Shown here piece after piece: positions 36,808-47,901 of a stretch of DNA of 64,000 bases. Each line of letters starts with the position of its first letter. Position 1 is the first letter of the stretch. Below the pieces are notes generated by a model. The model worked only from the letters and a program-made list of their open reading frames with translations, did no database searches and was not told where the DNA came from. Made by a program: the position numbers and the translations under genes. Source of the stretch: Allomuricauda sp. ARW1Y1 (GTDB lineage Bacteria > Bacteroidota > Bacteroidia > Flavobacteriales > Flavobacteriaceae); NCBI RefSeq assembly GCF_013407935.1, contig NZ_JACBZU010000005.1, positions 62,001-126,000 of the forward strand, read 5' to 3'.

Positions 36808-39330
36808 TTATTCGTCCCTATTTTCATCAATAGCCGTGCCATCTTCTCCTTTTACCTCGATGTCACGTATATCGACCTCATCGACATCATCGTCTTCCTT
36901 AACGACTTTGGCCACTGCGGCGATGGAATCGTTATCCTTAAGATTGATCAAGCGCACCCCTTGGGTAGCCCTTCCCATAACTCTTAGGTCCTCAACCCCC
37001 ATTCGTATGGCAATTCCCGATTTGTTGATGATCATCAGGTCATCCGTATCCGTCACATTCTTAATGGCGACCAAACCGCCAGTTTTCTCGGTAATGGAAA
37101 TGGTTTTCACTCCTTTTCCGCCACGGTTGGTAATACGGTAATCCTCTATATTGGAACGTTTCCCGTAGCCTCTTTCGGAAACCACCAAGATATCGTCCTC
37201 AAAATTGTGTACCGAAACCATACCTACAACTTCATCGTTGTCATCGGCCAAGGTAATACCACGAACTCCGGATGCATTCCTGCCCATTGGCCTTGTCTTG
37301 GATTCCTCAAAGCGAATGGCTTTCCCTGATTTAAGACCAAGGAATATCTGACTGGTACCTGTGGTCAGTTTAGCTTCCAAAAGCTCATCATCCTCACGAA
37401 TGGTGATGGCATTGATACCATTTTGTCGTGGTCTGGAATACTGCTCCAAAGATGTCTTTTTGACCGTACCCTTCTTGGTGGCCATAATCACAAAATGACT
37501 GTTCACATACTCCTCGTCCTTTAGGTCTTGGGTACAGATAAAGGCTTTCACCTTATCATCCTGCTCAATATTGATCAAGTTTTGGATGGCCCTACCCTTG
37601 GATGTCCTGCTTCCTTCCGGTATTTCGAAAACACGCATCCAGAAACACTTTCCTTTTTGGGTAAAGAACAGCATATACTGGTGGTTGGTACCCACAAATA
37701 GGTGTTCCAAAAAGTCCTCATTACGGGTGGATGAGGCTTTTTGCCCCACTCCTCCCCTGTTTTGGGTCTTGTATTCGGAAAGTGGTGTTCTTTTGATATA
37801 ACCTGCGTGGGAAATGGTAATGACCACTTGTTCATCAGGAATCATGTCCTCAATGCTCAAATCTCCACCGGCATAATTGATTTCAGACCTTCTGTTGTCA
37901 CCGTATTTATCCTTGATTTCCAAAAGTTCATCTTTGATGATCTGCATTCTGCGCTCTTTCTTCTCCAGAATGTCCTTAAGGTCTTCAATGGTTTTCAACA
38001 ATTCGGCATGTTCTTCGCGCAGTTTGTCCTGTTCCAGACCTGTCAATTGACGCAAACGCATTTCCACAATGGCCTTGGCTTGGACTTCTGTCAACTTGAA
38101 ACGCTCCATCAAACTGTTTCGGGCTTCTTCCACATTGGCCGACCCTCGGATGATGGCTATGACCTCATCTATGTTATCGGAGGCTATGATTAGTCCTTCC
38201 AAGATATGGGCCCTGTCTTCAGCTTTCTTCAGCTCGAATTTGGTACGTCTTACAACAACCTCATGCCTGTGCTCTACAAAATGGTAGATAATGTCCTTGA
38301 GATTCAACAATTCTGGCCTTCCGTTGACAAGTGCGATATTGTTCACACTAAAAGAGGACTGAAGCGCCGTGTACTTGTACAACATGTTGAGCACAATGTT
38401 CGGAATCGCGTCGCGCTTTAGAATGTAAACGATACGCATTCCGTTCCTGTCGGACTCATCACGAATGTTGGATATGCCTTCTATTTTCTTTTCGTTGACC
38501 AGGTCCGCGGTTTTTTTGATCATATCCGCCTTGTTGACCTGATAAGGAATCTCGGTAACAACGATACATTCCTTTCCTTGCACCTCTTCGATATTGGCTT
38601 TGGCACGCATCACTACGCGACCGCGGCCAGTATGGAAGGCCTCTTTTACACCATCATACCCATAAATGATTCCCCCTGTTGGGAAATCGGGAGCTTTGAT
38701 GTGCGTAATCAATTCATCGATTTCGATGTCATTGTTATCAATATAGGCAACGGTACCGTCCACCACTTCGGAAAGATTGTGGGGCGGCATATTGGTGGCC
38801 ATACCTACGGCAATACCCGAAGCACCATTTACCAAAAGGTTGGGAATACGGGTAGGCAGTACTGTGGGCTCCTCAATGGTATCATCAAAATTGAGCTGAT
38901 GATCTACGGTATCCTTATCGATATCGGCCAACATCTCTTCGGCGATCTTGCGCATTTTGGCCTCGGTGTAACGCATGGCCGCTGGACTGTCACCGTCCAC
39001 GGAACCAAAGTTACCTTGGCCATCGACCAACATATACCTAAGGCTCCATTCCTGGGCCATACGGACCATGGTATCATAAACGGAAGAATCACCATGTGGG
39101 TGATACTTACCCAAAACCTCCCCTACAATACGGGCCGATTTTTTGTGCGAACTATTGGCCCTTACCCCTAAATCGTGCATTCCGTAGAGCACTCTTCGGT
39201 GGACCGGTTTTAAACCATCACGAACATCTGGCAGGGCACGTGACACAATGACCGACATTGAATAATCAATGTAGGCAGATTTCATCTCATCCTCAATGTT
39301 GATAGGAATTAACTTTTCTCCTTCCGCCAT
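36808..39330 (-). CDS. gyrA: DNA gyrase subunit A
   Basis: An 840-residue gyrase A subunit, which cuts and rejoins DNA to introduce negative supercoils together with GyrB. The winged-helix region [20 protein letters not shown] and the catalytic Tyr in [11 protein letters not shown] are intact. The quinolone-determining positions equivalent to E. coli Ser83 and Asp87 are Ser and Asp (GDSSVYDT), so no classical resistance change is seen. The C-terminal propeller carries GyrA-box-like NRGGKG and NRGGVG motifs, distinguishing it from ParC, and the tail is acidic ([14 protein letters not shown]). It is divergent from clpC. Confidence 0.97.
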   Translation of the reverse strand: MAEGEKLIPINIEDEMKSAYIDYSMSVIVSRALPDVRDGLKPVHRRVLYGMHDLGVRANSSHKKSARIVGEVLGKYHPHGDSSVYDTMVRMAQEWSLRYMLVDGQGNFGSVDGDSPAAMRYTEAKMRKIAEEMLADIDKDTVDHQLNFDDTIEEPTVLPTRIPNLLVNGASGIAVGMATNMPPHNLSEVVDGTVAYIDNNDIEIDELITHIKAPDFPTGGIIYGYDGVKEAFHTGRGRVVMRAKANIEEVQGKECIVVTEIPYQVNKADMIKKTADLVNEKKIEGISNIRDESDRNGMRIVYILKRDAIPNIVLNMLYKYTALQSSFSVNNIALVNGRPELLNLKDIIYHFVEHRHEVVVRRTKFELKKAEDRAHILEGLIIASDNIDEVIAIIRGSANVEEARNSLMERFKLTEVQAKAIVEMRLRQLTGLEQDKLREEHAELLKTIEDLKDILEKKERRMQIIKDELLEIKDKYGDNRRSEINYAGGDLSIEDMIPDEQVVITISHAGYIKRTPLSEYKTQNRGGVGQKASSTRNEDFLEHLFVGTNHQYMLFFTQKGKCFWMRVFEIPEGSRTSKGRAIQNLINIEQDDKVKAFICTQDLKDEEYVNSHFVIMATKKGTVKKTSLEQYSRPRQNGINAITIREDDELLEAKLTTGTSQIFLGLKSGKAIRFEESKTRPMGRNASGVRGITLADDNDEVVGMVSVHNFEDDILVVSERGYGKRSNIEDYRITNRGGKGVKTISITEKTGGLVAIKNVTDTDDLMIINKSGIAIRMGVEDLRVMGRATQGVRLINLKDNDSIAAVAKVVKEDDDVDEVDIRDIEVKGEDGTAIDENRDE

Positions 39331-39591
39331 CCTTATTTTGTATTGTTATTTTGTGGTTAAATTATCATGGCAATATACAGAAAATAGCAGCCTTTATAGC
39401 CCTTTGCGAATACTTTATTAAAAAAATTATCAACAGTTGGGCTATTGCGGAAGTTGCCATAATAAAGGTTTGTTAAATCGCCAAAAAACATTAATTATTC
39501 CGACATTTACCATTACTTTATCGAATAAGGGTACGGTATTTGACCACCATAACAATACTTTTATTAATTTTAATTGCTGAAAGAGAAACGT

Positions 39592-42147
39592 ATGGACGAT
39601 AATTTTTCCCCCCGCGTAAAGGACGTTATAGCATACAGCAAGGAGGAAGCCCTCAGACTGGGCCATGACTTTATTGGCACGGAACACTTGATGCTTGGTC
39701 TTTTAAGAGACGGAAATGGCAAAGCCATAAATATATTGGATGCACTCGATGTGGACTTGGACCACCTGCGTAGAAAGGTGGAAATCCTGAGCCCGGCAAA
39801 CCCAAATACGGGCACTATGCAGAAAGATAAGAAGAACCTTCACCTCACCCGCCAAGCGGAACGGGCGTTGAAGACCACTTTTCTGGAAGCAAAGCTTTTC
39901 CAGAGTTCTTCCATCAACACAGCGCACCTGTTGCTCTGTATTCTGCGTAACGAGAACGATCCGACTACCAAGCTGTTGCACAAACTGAAAGTGGATTACG
40001 ATAATGTCAAGGAACAATTCAAATCCATGATCACCAGCGACGATGATTATATAGACACACCCCAAGCGGAATCTTTCCCTGGGGACACAGACGATATGGG
40101 AGATAGCAAAGAAAGTTCCTTTGGCTCCGGTGCTTCCCAAAAAGGAAGCAAAAAGTCCAAGACCCCGGTTCTGGACAATTTTGGACGGGACCTTACCCGC
40201 TTGGCCGAGGAAAACAAATTGGACCCCGTTGTGGGCAGGGAAAAGGAAATTGAGCGCGTTTCCCAAATATTGAGCAGGCGCAAAAAGAACAATCCACTCC
40301 TTATTGGTGAGCCCGGTGTGGGTAAAAGTGCCATCGCCGAAGGATTGGCATTGCGCATTATCAACAAAAAGGTTTCCCGAATCCTGTACAACAAAAGAGT
40401 TGTGACCTTGGATTTGGCCTCTCTGGTAGCTGGAACCAAATATCGTGGACAGTTCGAGGAGCGGATGAAAGCCGTGATGAACGAATTGGAGAAAAACGAT
40501 GACATCATACTTTTCATTGATGAGATTCATACCATCGTAGGAGCCGGTGGGGCAACGGGCAGTTTGGATGCTTCCAACATGTTCAAGCCTGCATTGGCAA
40601 GGGGCGAAATACAATGTATCGGTGCCACCACACTGGACGAGTACAGACAGTACATTGAAAAAGACGGTGCCTTGGAACGTCGTTTCCAAAAGGTAATGGT
40701 TGAGCCCACCTCTGTGGAGGAAACTATCGAAATCTTGATGAACATCAAGGCCAAGTACGAAGAGCACCACAATGTCAATTACACGGACGAAGCCATTTTG
40801 GCCTGTGTCAAATTGACCAACAGATATATGACCGACCGTTTTCTACCAGACAAGGCCATAGACGCCTTGGATGAAGCTGGTTCGCGTGTACACATCGTCA
40901 ATATGGATGTTCCCAAACAAATCTTGGAGCTGGAAAGCCAATTGGAAGATGTGCGCGAACTAAAGAACAGTGTCGTCAAAAAACAGAAATACGAAGAGGC
41001 GGCCAAACTGAGGGACGACGAAAAACGTCTTGAAAAGGAATTGGCCACCGCTCAGGAACGCTGGGAAGAAGAAAGCAAACTGCACCGGGAAACCGTTACC
41101 GAAGACAATGTGGCCGATGTAGTTTCCATGATGAGCGGAATTCCCGTAAATAGAATTGCACAAACCGAAAGCAACAAACTGGCCGAACTGCCCAACCTCA
41201 TCAAAGGTTTTGTTATCGGTCAAGATGAAGCGGTATCCAAGGTTGCCAGGGCCATACAACGGAACAGAGCAGGACTTAAAGACCCGAACAAACCCATAGG
41301 TTCGTTCATTTTCTTGGGACAGACCGGTGTCGGTAAGACCCAGCTGGCCAAAATCTTGGCCAAGGAACTCTTTGACTCCGAAGATGCCCTTATAAGAATC
41401 GATATGAGCGAGTACATGGAAAAGTTCGCCATATCGCGATTGGTGGGAGCGCCTCCCGGATACGTAGGCTACGAAGAAGGTGGACAATTGACGGAAAAAG
41501 TTCGTCGCAAGCCATACTCCGTTGTGCTACTCGATGAGGTGGAAAAAGCACACCCGGATGTATTCAATATGTTGCTGCAGGTATTGGACGATGGCTTCCT
41601 AACGGATAGCCTTGGGCGCAAAATCGATTTTAGGAATACCATCATCATCATGACCTCCAATATTGGGGCCAGACAGCTGAAGGATTTCGGGCAAGGCGTT
41701 GGTTTCGGAACAGCTGCCAAAAAAGCGCAGGCCGACACCCACCAGAAAAGTGTCATTGAAAACGCCCTGAAAAAAGCTTTTGCCCCTGAATTCTTGAATA
41801 GAATAGACGATGTAGTGGTCTTCAACCCGTTGGAGCGGGAGGATATCCACAAAATCATCGATATCGAACTCAACAAACTGTACCAGCGCATCAAGGATAT
41901 TGGTTACGAACTAAAACTATCCGATGAAGCCAAGGATTATATTGCTGACAAAGGTTTCGATAAACAATATGGGGCACGACCGCTAAAGAGAGCCATCCAA
42001 AAGTATATTGAGGATGCTCTGGCGGAAGAAATCGTAAATTCCAAATTGGAAGAGGGTGATAGCATCTTTATGGAACTTGACGAGAAAAAAGAGGAACTCA
42101 CCATCGAGATTAAAAAAGCAGAGAAATCACCTGAAGCCGAAAAGTAA
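39592..42147 (+). CDS. clpC: ATP-dependent Clp protease ATP-binding subunit ClpC
   Basis: An 851-residue AAA+ unfoldase that feeds proteins to ClpP. I start at the ATG at 39592 ([20 protein letters not shown]), since the open frame further up has only a TTG. Order: Clp N-domain repeats (about 1-150), first AAA module ([26 protein letters not shown]), the short coiled M-domain with a UVR-like segment ([20 protein letters not shown]), second AAA module ([26 protein letters not shown]) and the D2-small domain. The M-domain length fits ClpC rather than ClpB. It ends at a strong terminator. Confidence 0.96.
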   Translation: MDDNFSPRVKDVIAYSKEEALRLGHDFIGTEHLMLGLLRDGNGKAINILDALDVDLDHLRRKVEILSPANPNTGTMQKDKKNLHLTRQAERALKTTFLEAKLFQSSSINTAHLLLCILRNENDPTTKLLHKLKVDYDNVKEQFKSMITSDDDYIDTPQAESFPGDTDDMGDSKESSFGSGASQKGSKKSKTPVLDNFGRDLTRLAEENKLDPVVGREKEIERVSQILSRRKKNNPLLIGEPGVGKSAIAEGLALRIINKKVSRILYNKRVVTLDLASLVAGTKYRGQFEERMKAVMNELEKNDDIILFIDEIHTIVGAGGATGSLDASNMFKPALARGEIQCIGATTLDEYRQYIEKDGALERRFQKVMVEPTSVEETIEILMNIKAKYEEHHNVNYTDEAILACVKLTNRYMTDRFLPDKAIDALDEAGSRVHIVNMDVPKQILELESQLEDVRELKNSVVKKQKYEEAAKLRDDEKRLEKELATAQERWEEESKLHRETVTEDNVADVVSMMSGIPVNRIAQTESNKLAELPNLIKGFVIGQDEAVSKVARAIQRNRAGLKDPNKPIGSFIFLGQTGVGKTQLAKILAKELFDSEDALIRIDMSEYMEKFAISRLVGAPPGYVGYEEGGQLTEKVRRKPYSVVLLDEVEKAHPDVFNMLLQVLDDGFLTDSLGRKIDFRNTIIIMTSNIGARQLKDFGQGVGFGTAAKKAQADTHQKSVIENALKKAFAPEFLNRIDDVVVFNPLEREDIHKIIDIELNKLYQRIKDIGYELKLSDEAKDYIADKGFDKQYGARPLKRAIQKYIEDALAEEIVNSKLEEGDSIFMELDEKKEELTIEIKKAEKSPEAEK

Positions 42148-42171
42148 CTTCATAGGATGATGATAAAAAAG

Positions 42172-42198
42172 AAAGCTGACAGTCGTCAGCTTTTTTTT
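42172..42198 (+). terminator. rho-independent terminator after clpC
   Basis: AAAGCTGAC pairs with GTCAGCTTT around the four-base loop AGTC, followed by eight T. It lies 24 bases after the clpC stop. Confidence 0.9.
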
Positions 42199-42308
42199 AT
42201 GCCCGTAATTACCGTACATACGATATTTTAGCGTTTAATCTATTATTTTTTCGTTAAGTGTGATCCGCACATACTTTCGTGAGCGAGACACTATAATTAC
42301 ACTTGGGG

Positions 42309-42728
42309 ATGAAAATAACTTCTAATAAGAAGACTGTGGTGGTACGCGAGTATCAGCTGGAGGTGGGAACCGTGCAGGTCTTTGACAACTACATGGTCGC
42401 TTCTTTCGATGAAGGTGCCACCATAACACTGGAGAGGACCTATCAAATCATTGGTATTTCGGAAATACATTTTAGGGACAAGGACTTTGGTTACATCAGC
42501 CTGAGAAAGAATTCCTATGCGATAGACCCTACCGTGTACAATTATTTGAGGGGGTTGGACAACCTCAAGGCCTTCGCCATCGTTTCCAAGAAAGAAATTG
42601 ATATGCACAATTTCAATATTGAAAAGATGTTCTACAAAAAACCCATGGAGTTTTTTATCGAATATGACAATGCCCTGGCTTGGGTACAAAAAAGACTAGG
42701 TCTCAAAAAAGGCCGGAACAGCGCTTAA
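42309..42728 (+). CDS. conserved hypothetical cytoplasmic protein
   Basis: A 139-residue protein starting at the ATG at 42309 (MKITSNKKTVVVREYQLEVG); the TTG two codons earlier is less likely. The alternating pattern TVQVFDNYMVASFDEGATIT and later NLKAFAIVSKKEIDMHNFNI with an amphipathic C-terminal helix (FIEYDNALAWVQKRLGLKKG) resembles STAS/SpoIIAA-like small regulatory folds, but the match is loose and I would not name it. No signal or membrane segment. It converges on the nnr gene with three bases between them. Confidence 0.75.
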   Translation: MKITSNKKTVVVREYQLEVGTVQVFDNYMVASFDEGATITLERTYQIIGISEIHFRDKDFGYISLRKNSYAIDPTVYNYLRGLDNLKAFAIVSKKEIDMHNFNIEKMFYKKPMEFFIEYDNALAWVQKRLGLKKGRNSA

Positions 42729-42731
42729 TCC

Positions 42732-44267
42732 TCAAGCATTGTCCTTTTGTTCCACTTCGGGTTGACGAAATAGCTCCTTATAAGCGTTCCCGATATGTTC
42801 CACTAAATCGGATGCCTTCATGGCCTCATATCCTTTTACAGACACCGCCAAATCTCCCGCCAAGCCGTGCAGGTAAACACCAAACATCGCAGCTTCTAAG
42901 GATTCGTATCCTTGCGCGATAAGACCCGTGATCATTCCAGTGAGCACATCTCCCGAACCAGCGGTTGCCATACCGGGATTCCCCGTAGTGTTTACATAGC
43001 CTTTATCCTTGTATACGGTAATCGTATGCGCCTCTTTAAGTACAAGGACCACGTCATACTTCGCCGAAAAGGCCATGGCTTTTTCCAATTTTTCAAAATC
43101 TGAATTCCAATAGCCCATTAGGCGAGCCAATTCTTTCGGATGGGGGGTCAGTACCGACATTTTCGGCACATCATTCAACATTTCCGGGTTTTGGGACAAA
43201 ATGTTCAACCCATCGGCATCGATTACCATGGGCGCGTCGGAACTCTTCAAAAAACTGGCGTAGGCCGAAACCGTATCATCGTCCATGCCCATTCCCATAC
43301 CTACCCCAATAACGGTGGCCTCAAAAGGGATTTCAATATCTGAAATATACTTTTCACGGGAACCTGTCAAAACCATAAGCTCTGGAACCGCAGTTTGTAG
43401 GGAATCGTAACCGCATTTGGGCACAAAGGCCGTAACCAAGCCGCTACCAACACTCAAACAGGCATTGCTCGCCAATTGAACGGCCCCAATTTTCCCATAA
43501 CTTCCTCCTATAATGACCGAATGGCCATAATTTCCCTTATGTGAAAATTTTAATCGAGGTCGATAAAGCGGCAAAACCTCTGGTCTGCCAATCAATTCAA
43601 ACGCAGTTTCGGTCTTGGCAATGTAATCAGCATCAAGACCTATATCCAAAATTTCCCATTGGTTGAGATACACACCTGTCTCTGGCAAAAAGAACACCAA
43701 CTTTGGAAATTGGAAACTAAGCACATAACTGGCCTGTATCACGTATTCGGGTTTCCATGGAGCTTTGTCCACAGGCAACCCCGAGGGAATATCAACGGAT
43801 AAAACAAAGGCCTGGGAAGCATTGATATGGGCAATCAAATTTCCCACCCAATCATCTGGGGCACGGTTGAGACCTATTCCAAAAATAGCATCTACAATTA
43901 TGTCATTGGCCGATAGTTCAGGCAGATCACTTTCCTCAGCGATCACATTGGGCCAGACTTTGCTCTCTTTTAAGCGTTTCAGATTCAGCAGAAAATCCTC
44001 CGAACGCTTATCGCTATAATTCACCACATGTACCTTGATGGAATAACCATGTTGCTCCAACATCCGAGCCAGTACCAAACCATCGCCACCATTGTTACCA
44101 ATGCCGCAAAACAATTGAATATTTACTTGGGTGCCCCGCAAACGGGAATGCAACCATTCAAAAAGTTGTGTAGCAGCGTGTTCCATAAGCTCCTCGCTCT
44201 TTATCTGTTCTTTTTCAATTGTGGATTTATCAGCTTGATAGATTTGATTGGCAGAAAATATTTTCAT
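42732..44267 (-). CDS. nnrDE: bifunctional NAD(P)H-hydrate epimerase / ADP-dependent dehydratase
   Basis: A 511-residue fused repair enzyme for hydrated NADH/NADPH. The N-terminal half is the YjeF_N epimerase (Rossmann-like, CGIGNNGGDGLVLAR at about 55-69, then IIVDAIFGIGL). The C-terminal half is the ribokinase-like dehydratase with SHKGNYGHSVIIGGSYGKIG, the VIDADGLN active-site region and GNPGMATAGSGDVLTGMITG for ADP binding. Both active sites look complete. Stand-alone housekeeping gene, convergent with the hypothetical gene on its right end and divergent from the thr operon. Confidence 0.95.
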   Translation of the reverse strand: MKIFSANQIYQADKSTIEKEQIKSEELMEHAATQLFEWLHSRLRGTQVNIQLFCGIGNNGGDGLVLARMLEQHGYSIKVHVVNYSDKRSEDFLLNLKRLKESKVWPNVIAEESDLPELSANDIIVDAIFGIGLNRAPDDWVGNLIAHINASQAFVLSVDIPSGLPVDKAPWKPEYVIQASYVLSFQFPKLVFFLPETGVYLNQWEILDIGLDADYIAKTETAFELIGRPEVLPLYRPRLKFSHKGNYGHSVIIGGSYGKIGAVQLASNACLSVGSGLVTAFVPKCGYDSLQTAVPELMVLTGSREKYISDIEIPFEATVIGVGMGMGMDDDTVSAYASFLKSSDAPMVIDADGLNILSQNPEMLNDVPKMSVLTPHPKELARLMGYWNSDFEKLEKAMAFSAKYDVVLVLKEAHTITVYKDKGYVNTTGNPGMATAGSGDVLTGMITGLIAQGYESLEAAMFGVYLHGLAGDLAVSVKGYEAMKASDLVEHIGNAYKELFRQPEVEQKDNA

Positions 44268-44405
44268 TCAGCAAAAAATATGGTGTATTAATACAGATTT
44301 CGCAAAACCAACTCGTATGATTTGATGCGGTTATCAAAAATACTACATTTAACACCTCAATTGTGAGCAATGGAGATAAAACAAACGGATAACAACTGGA
44401 ATTTG

Positions 44406-44459
44406 ATGAATACTAGTTCATCTATCTTCACCATTAACATTACCACCCCTTTGGGGTAA
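44406..44459 (+). promoter_or_regulatory. thrL: putative thr operon leader peptide (attenuator)
   Basis: A 17-codon frame, MNTSSSIFTINITTPLG then TAA, in the 257-base leader upstream of thrA. Four Thr and three Ile codons make up seven of the 17, as in thr attenuators where both amino acids control the operon. The end of the peptide coincides with CCCC-TTT-GGGG, which can form a hairpin, and a T6 run follows at 44484-44489, 35 bases before thrA. I could not draw an unambiguous terminator/antiterminator pair. The Bacteroidota gene set here and the codon bias make leader control likely. Confidence 0.6.
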
Positions 44460-44524
44460 GTCTGCTATATATCAATCCGTCCGTTTTTTAATCTGTTTAC
44501 AACTTTTTTCAACACCTTTTATTT

Positions 44525-46969
44525 ATGAAAGTTCTAAAATTTGGAGGCACTTCCGTAGCCAATCCAGAAAACATCAATAAGGTCAAATCTATCTTGGCCC
44601 AACAGAAAGAGCAGCAAATTGCGGTAGTCGTTTCCGCCTTTGGAGGGGTGACCGACGTGCTTCTTAACGCCTCTCAAGCGGCTTCCCAACAAGATATCAA
44701 CTATAAAAATAGCCTCAAGGCGATTGAGGACCGGCACATATCGGCCATTCGCGAACTGATTCCCGTCAAGTCACAAAGTGCGGCGTTGAGCAAGGTAAAA
44801 AGCGAGCTGAACGTACTGGAAACCCTTTTGGAAGGTTCTTTTTTGATTGGGGAGATAACGCCAAAACTTTCCGATAAAATCGTCAGCTATGGGGAACTCC
44901 TTTCCTCATTTATCATCAGTGAATTTTTGAAATCCGAAGGATTGGATGCAGTTTACAAGGACAGTAGGGAACTCATCAAAACCGACAACCATTTTGGCAA
45001 GGCCAATGTTGACTTTGTAACCACCAATGCCAATTGCAAGGCCTATTTTGAATCCGCCGAACATCAAATCACCCTATTGCCCGGCTTTGTCGCTTCCAGT
45101 AAAAGTGGCAATTTGACTACTTTGGGCAGGGGAGGTTCCGACTACACGGCTGCCATCATCGCCGCCGCTGTGGATGCCGATATGCTGGAAATATGGACCG
45201 ATGTAAGCGGAATGTACACGGCCAACCCCAAGTTGGTGAAACAGGCGAAGTGCGTGGCCCACATCAGCTATCAAGAGGCGATGGAACTTTCCCATTTTGG
45301 GGCCAAGGTACTCTATCCGCCTACCATTCAACCCGTATTGGGCAGGGAAATACCGATAGCCATAAAAAACACTTTCGACCCTGAAAATCCAGGTACGCTA
45401 GTGGCCAAAAACACCAATGGAAATGGCAAAACCGTCCGAGGCATCAGTCATGTGGGCAACATTAGTCTATTATCGCTTGAAGGTCCCGGGATGATTGGAA
45501 TTCCGGGCATCTCCAAACGCTTTTTTGAGACGCTTTCGGTCAAGAACATCAGTATTGTGCTGATTACCCAAGCCTCATCCGAACATTCCATCTGCGTAGG
45601 TATTGCCGACCAAGATGTGGATGTGGCAGCGGAGGCCGTAAACGAAACTTTCGAATTCGAGATTTCCACCAAAAAGATAAAGCCGGTCATCGTTGAAAAA
45701 GACCTTACCATTGTAGCCTTGGTCGGTGATAATATGAAGAGCCATCAAGGACTGAGCGGTAAAATGTTCAGCACCTTGGGCAAAAACAACGTGAACATTC
45801 GGGCCATTGCACAAGGAGCATCCGAGCGAAACATATCGGCGGTCATCAAAAAAGAGGACGTCAAAAAGGCGCTCAATTCGCTTCATGAGACCTTTTTTGA
45901 GGAAAACATCAAGCAGCTCAACCTTTTTGTAATGGGCGTTGGAAACGTAGGCTCCAAATTCCTGGCACAAATCCGTCAGCAGAAAAAATATTTAAAAGAA
46001 GAGCTAAAACTGAATGTACGCGTCATCGGCATGAGCAACTCCAGAACCATGGCGTTTGATGAAAACGGGATTTCCCTCAAGGACTGGGAAAGCATCTTGG
46101 AGCAAGGCGAACCGGCGGACAAGCAGAAATTTTTCGACCGCATCAATACCTTGAACTACCGCAACAGTATTTTTGTGGACAACACGGCGAGCGAAGAAGT
46201 CTCGAAAAGTTATGCGAGCTATCTCAAGAACAGCATTTCGGTGGTGACTTGCAATAAAATTGCCTCTTCTTCGGACTATGCCTACTACAAGGAGTTGAAA
46301 CAATTGGCCAAACAGTATAATGCCCCCTACCTCTTTGAGACCAATGTTGGTGCGGGATTGCCCATCATCGACACCTTAAAGCATTTGATTGCCTCCGGGG
46401 ACAGGGTCAGAAAAATACAGGCTGTGTTATCGGGCAGTCTCAATTTTGTCTTTAACACCTTCGATGATTCCACCACCTTTCACGATGTGGTAAAACAGGC
46501 ACAGGAACAAGGGTACACCGAACCGGACCCGACCATCGACTTGAGCGGCGTGGACGTGATGCGAAAGATTTTGATATTGGCTAGGGAGAGCGGCCATCAA
46601 TTGGATATCGATGACATTGAAAATGAATCCTTTCTGCCGAAAGAAAGCTTGGATACCGATTCCAATGAAGCCTTTTTTGAAAGCTTGAAAAAATATGAGG
46701 ACGATTTCCAAAAATTGTACAGCGACGCAGCTGCGAAGGACTGCAAATTAAAATATGTTGCACAGTTTGAGGATGGAAAGGCGAAAGTGGGCCTACAGCA
46801 AATTCCCAAGGGGCACGATTTTTATAATTTGGAAGGCAGTGACAATATCGTTTTGTTCTTTACCGACCGTTATGTGAACCAACCCTTGATCATAAAAGGT
46901 GCCGGAGCGGGGGCAGATGTGACTGCATCGGGTATCTTTGCAGATATTGTACGAATCGGAAACTTTTAA
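44525..46969 (+). CDS. thrA: bifunctional aspartate kinase / homoserine dehydrogenase I
   Basis: An 814-residue fusion catalysing the first and third steps from aspartate to threonine. The kinase part (about 1-290) has KFGGTSVANPENI and the TTLGRGGSDYTAAI motif; two ACT domains (about 310-460, GPGMIGIPGISKRFFETLSV and KSHQGLSGKMFSTLGKNNVN) give feedback control by threonine. The dehydrogenase part starts near 465 (FVMGVGNVGSKFLAQI) and includes TCNKIASSSDYAYY and FETNVGAGLPIIDTLKHLIA. Length and order match E. coli ThrA. First gene of the thrABC operon, with four bases to thrB. Confidence 0.96.
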   Translation: MKVLKFGGTSVANPENINKVKSILAQQKEQQIAVVVSAFGGVTDVLLNASQAASQQDINYKNSLKAIEDRHISAIRELIPVKSQSAALSKVKSELNVLETLLEGSFLIGEITPKLSDKIVSYGELLSSFIISEFLKSEGLDAVYKDSRELIKTDNHFGKANVDFVTTNANCKAYFESAEHQITLLPGFVASSKSGNLTTLGRGGSDYTAAIIAAAVDADMLEIWTDVSGMYTANPKLVKQAKCVAHISYQEAMELSHFGAKVLYPPTIQPVLGREIPIAIKNTFDPENPGTLVAKNTNGNGKTVRGISHVGNISLLSLEGPGMIGIPGISKRFFETLSVKNISIVLITQASSEHSICVGIADQDVDVAAEAVNETFEFEISTKKIKPVIVEKDLTIVALVGDNMKSHQGLSGKMFSTLGKNNVNIRAIAQGASERNISAVIKKEDVKKALNSLHETFFEENIKQLNLFVMGVGNVGSKFLAQIRQQKKYLKEELKLNVRVIGMSNSRTMAFDENGISLKDWESILEQGEPADKQKFFDRINTLNYRNSIFVDNTASEEVSKSYASYLKNSISVVTCNKIASSSDYAYYKELKQLAKQYNAPYLFETNVGAGLPIIDTLKHLIASGDRVRKIQAVLSGSLNFVFNTFDDSTTFHDVVKQAQEQGYTEPDPTIDLSGVDVMRKILILARESGHQLDIDDIENESFLPKESLDTDSNEAFFESLKKYEDDFQKLYSDAAAKDCKLKYVAQFEDGKAKVGLQQIPKGHDFYNLEGSDNIVLFFTDRYVNQPLIIKGAGAGADVTASGIFADIVRIGNF

Positions 46970-46972
46970 CCC

Positions 46973-47896
46973 ATGGAAGAAATCAAGGTATTTTGCCCAG
47001 CGACCATAGCCAACGTATCCTGCGGATTTGATGTGCTCGGTTTGGCGTTGGATTCGGTGGGTGATGCAATGACGGTTCGCAAGATTCCCGAAAAAGGGAT
47101 TCGTATTTCAAAGATTATGGGGCAAGACCTTCCTTTGGAAGCTGAAAAAAATGTTGCAGGTGTTGCTGGTTTGGCGCTTTTGGACAAAAGTGATTACGAG
47201 GGCGGATTTGAGATTGAAATTGATAAGCGCATCAAACCTGGGAGCGGTATTGGCAGCAGCGCAGCCAGCTCCACTGGAGCGGTTTGGGCCATGAACGAAC
47301 TCTTAGGGAAGCCCTTTTCAAAGCTCGAATTGGTCGAGTTTGCCATGCAGGGAGAAAAACTGGCAAGCGATGTGGCCCACGCCGATAATGTGGCCCCGGC
47401 CATTTATGGTGGTTTTACGTTGGTCCGGAGCTACGAACCTTTGGACATTGTCCCCATACCGACACCTTCGGAATTGTACGCAACGGTAATCCACCCGCAA
47501 ATTGAAATCAAGACATCCGATTCCCGAAAAATTTTGAAGACGACCATTTCCATGCAACAAGGCATTCGGCAATGGGGCAATTTGGGCGGACTCATCGCTG
47601 GGCTTTTTCAGAATGATTATGATTTGATAAGTCGTTCCTTGGAGGACCATATCGTAGAACCCATCCGTTCCATTTTGATTCCCGCTTTTGATGACATCAA
47701 GGCCAATGCTCTCAGCGCAGGGGCACTCGGCAGTGGTATTTCAGGCTCCGGACCCTCTATTTTTGCCTTGAGCAAAGGTGAAACGATAGCCCAACAAGTG
47801 GCAGCATCCATGAAGGAAACATATCAAAATATAGGCATCGATTTCGATATCCATATTTCGAAAGTCAACAGCCAAGGCGTAAAAAAAATAACCTAA
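46973..47896 (+). CDS. thrB: homoserine kinase
   Basis: A 307-residue GHMP kinase converting homoserine to O-phosphohomoserine. Typical features are VFCPATIANVSCGFDVLGLA at the N-terminus, the phosphate-binding PGSGIGSSAASSTGA loop (about 84-98) and a C-terminal GSGISGSGPSIFAL motif. It starts four bases after thrA and ends six before thrC, so the three are co-transcribed. Confidence 0.96.
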   Translation: MEEIKVFCPATIANVSCGFDVLGLALDSVGDAMTVRKIPEKGIRISKIMGQDLPLEAEKNVAGVAGLALLDKSDYEGGFEIEIDKRIKPGSGIGSSAASSTGAVWAMNELLGKPFSKLELVEFAMQGEKLASDVAHADNVAPAIYGGFTLVRSYEPLDIVPIPTPSELYATVIHPQIEIKTSDSRKILKTTISMQQGIRQWGNLGGLIAGLFQNDYDLISRSLEDHIVEPIRSILIPAFDDIKANALSAGALGSGISGSGPSIFALSKGETIAQQVAASMKETYQNIGIDFDIHISKVNSQGVKKIT

Positions 47897-47901
47897 ATCC
47901 C

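Noticed and set aside
39703-40770. A 355-codon open frame antisense to clpC.
   Set aside because: It lies wholly inside the ClpC AAA+ coding region; long antisense frames are a by-product of codon bias there, and the protein has no recognisable domain.
42297-42689. A minus-strand 130-codon frame opposite the 139-residue hypothetical gene.
   Set aside because: The plus-strand frame has a better start, soluble-protein composition and fits the spacing to its neighbour.
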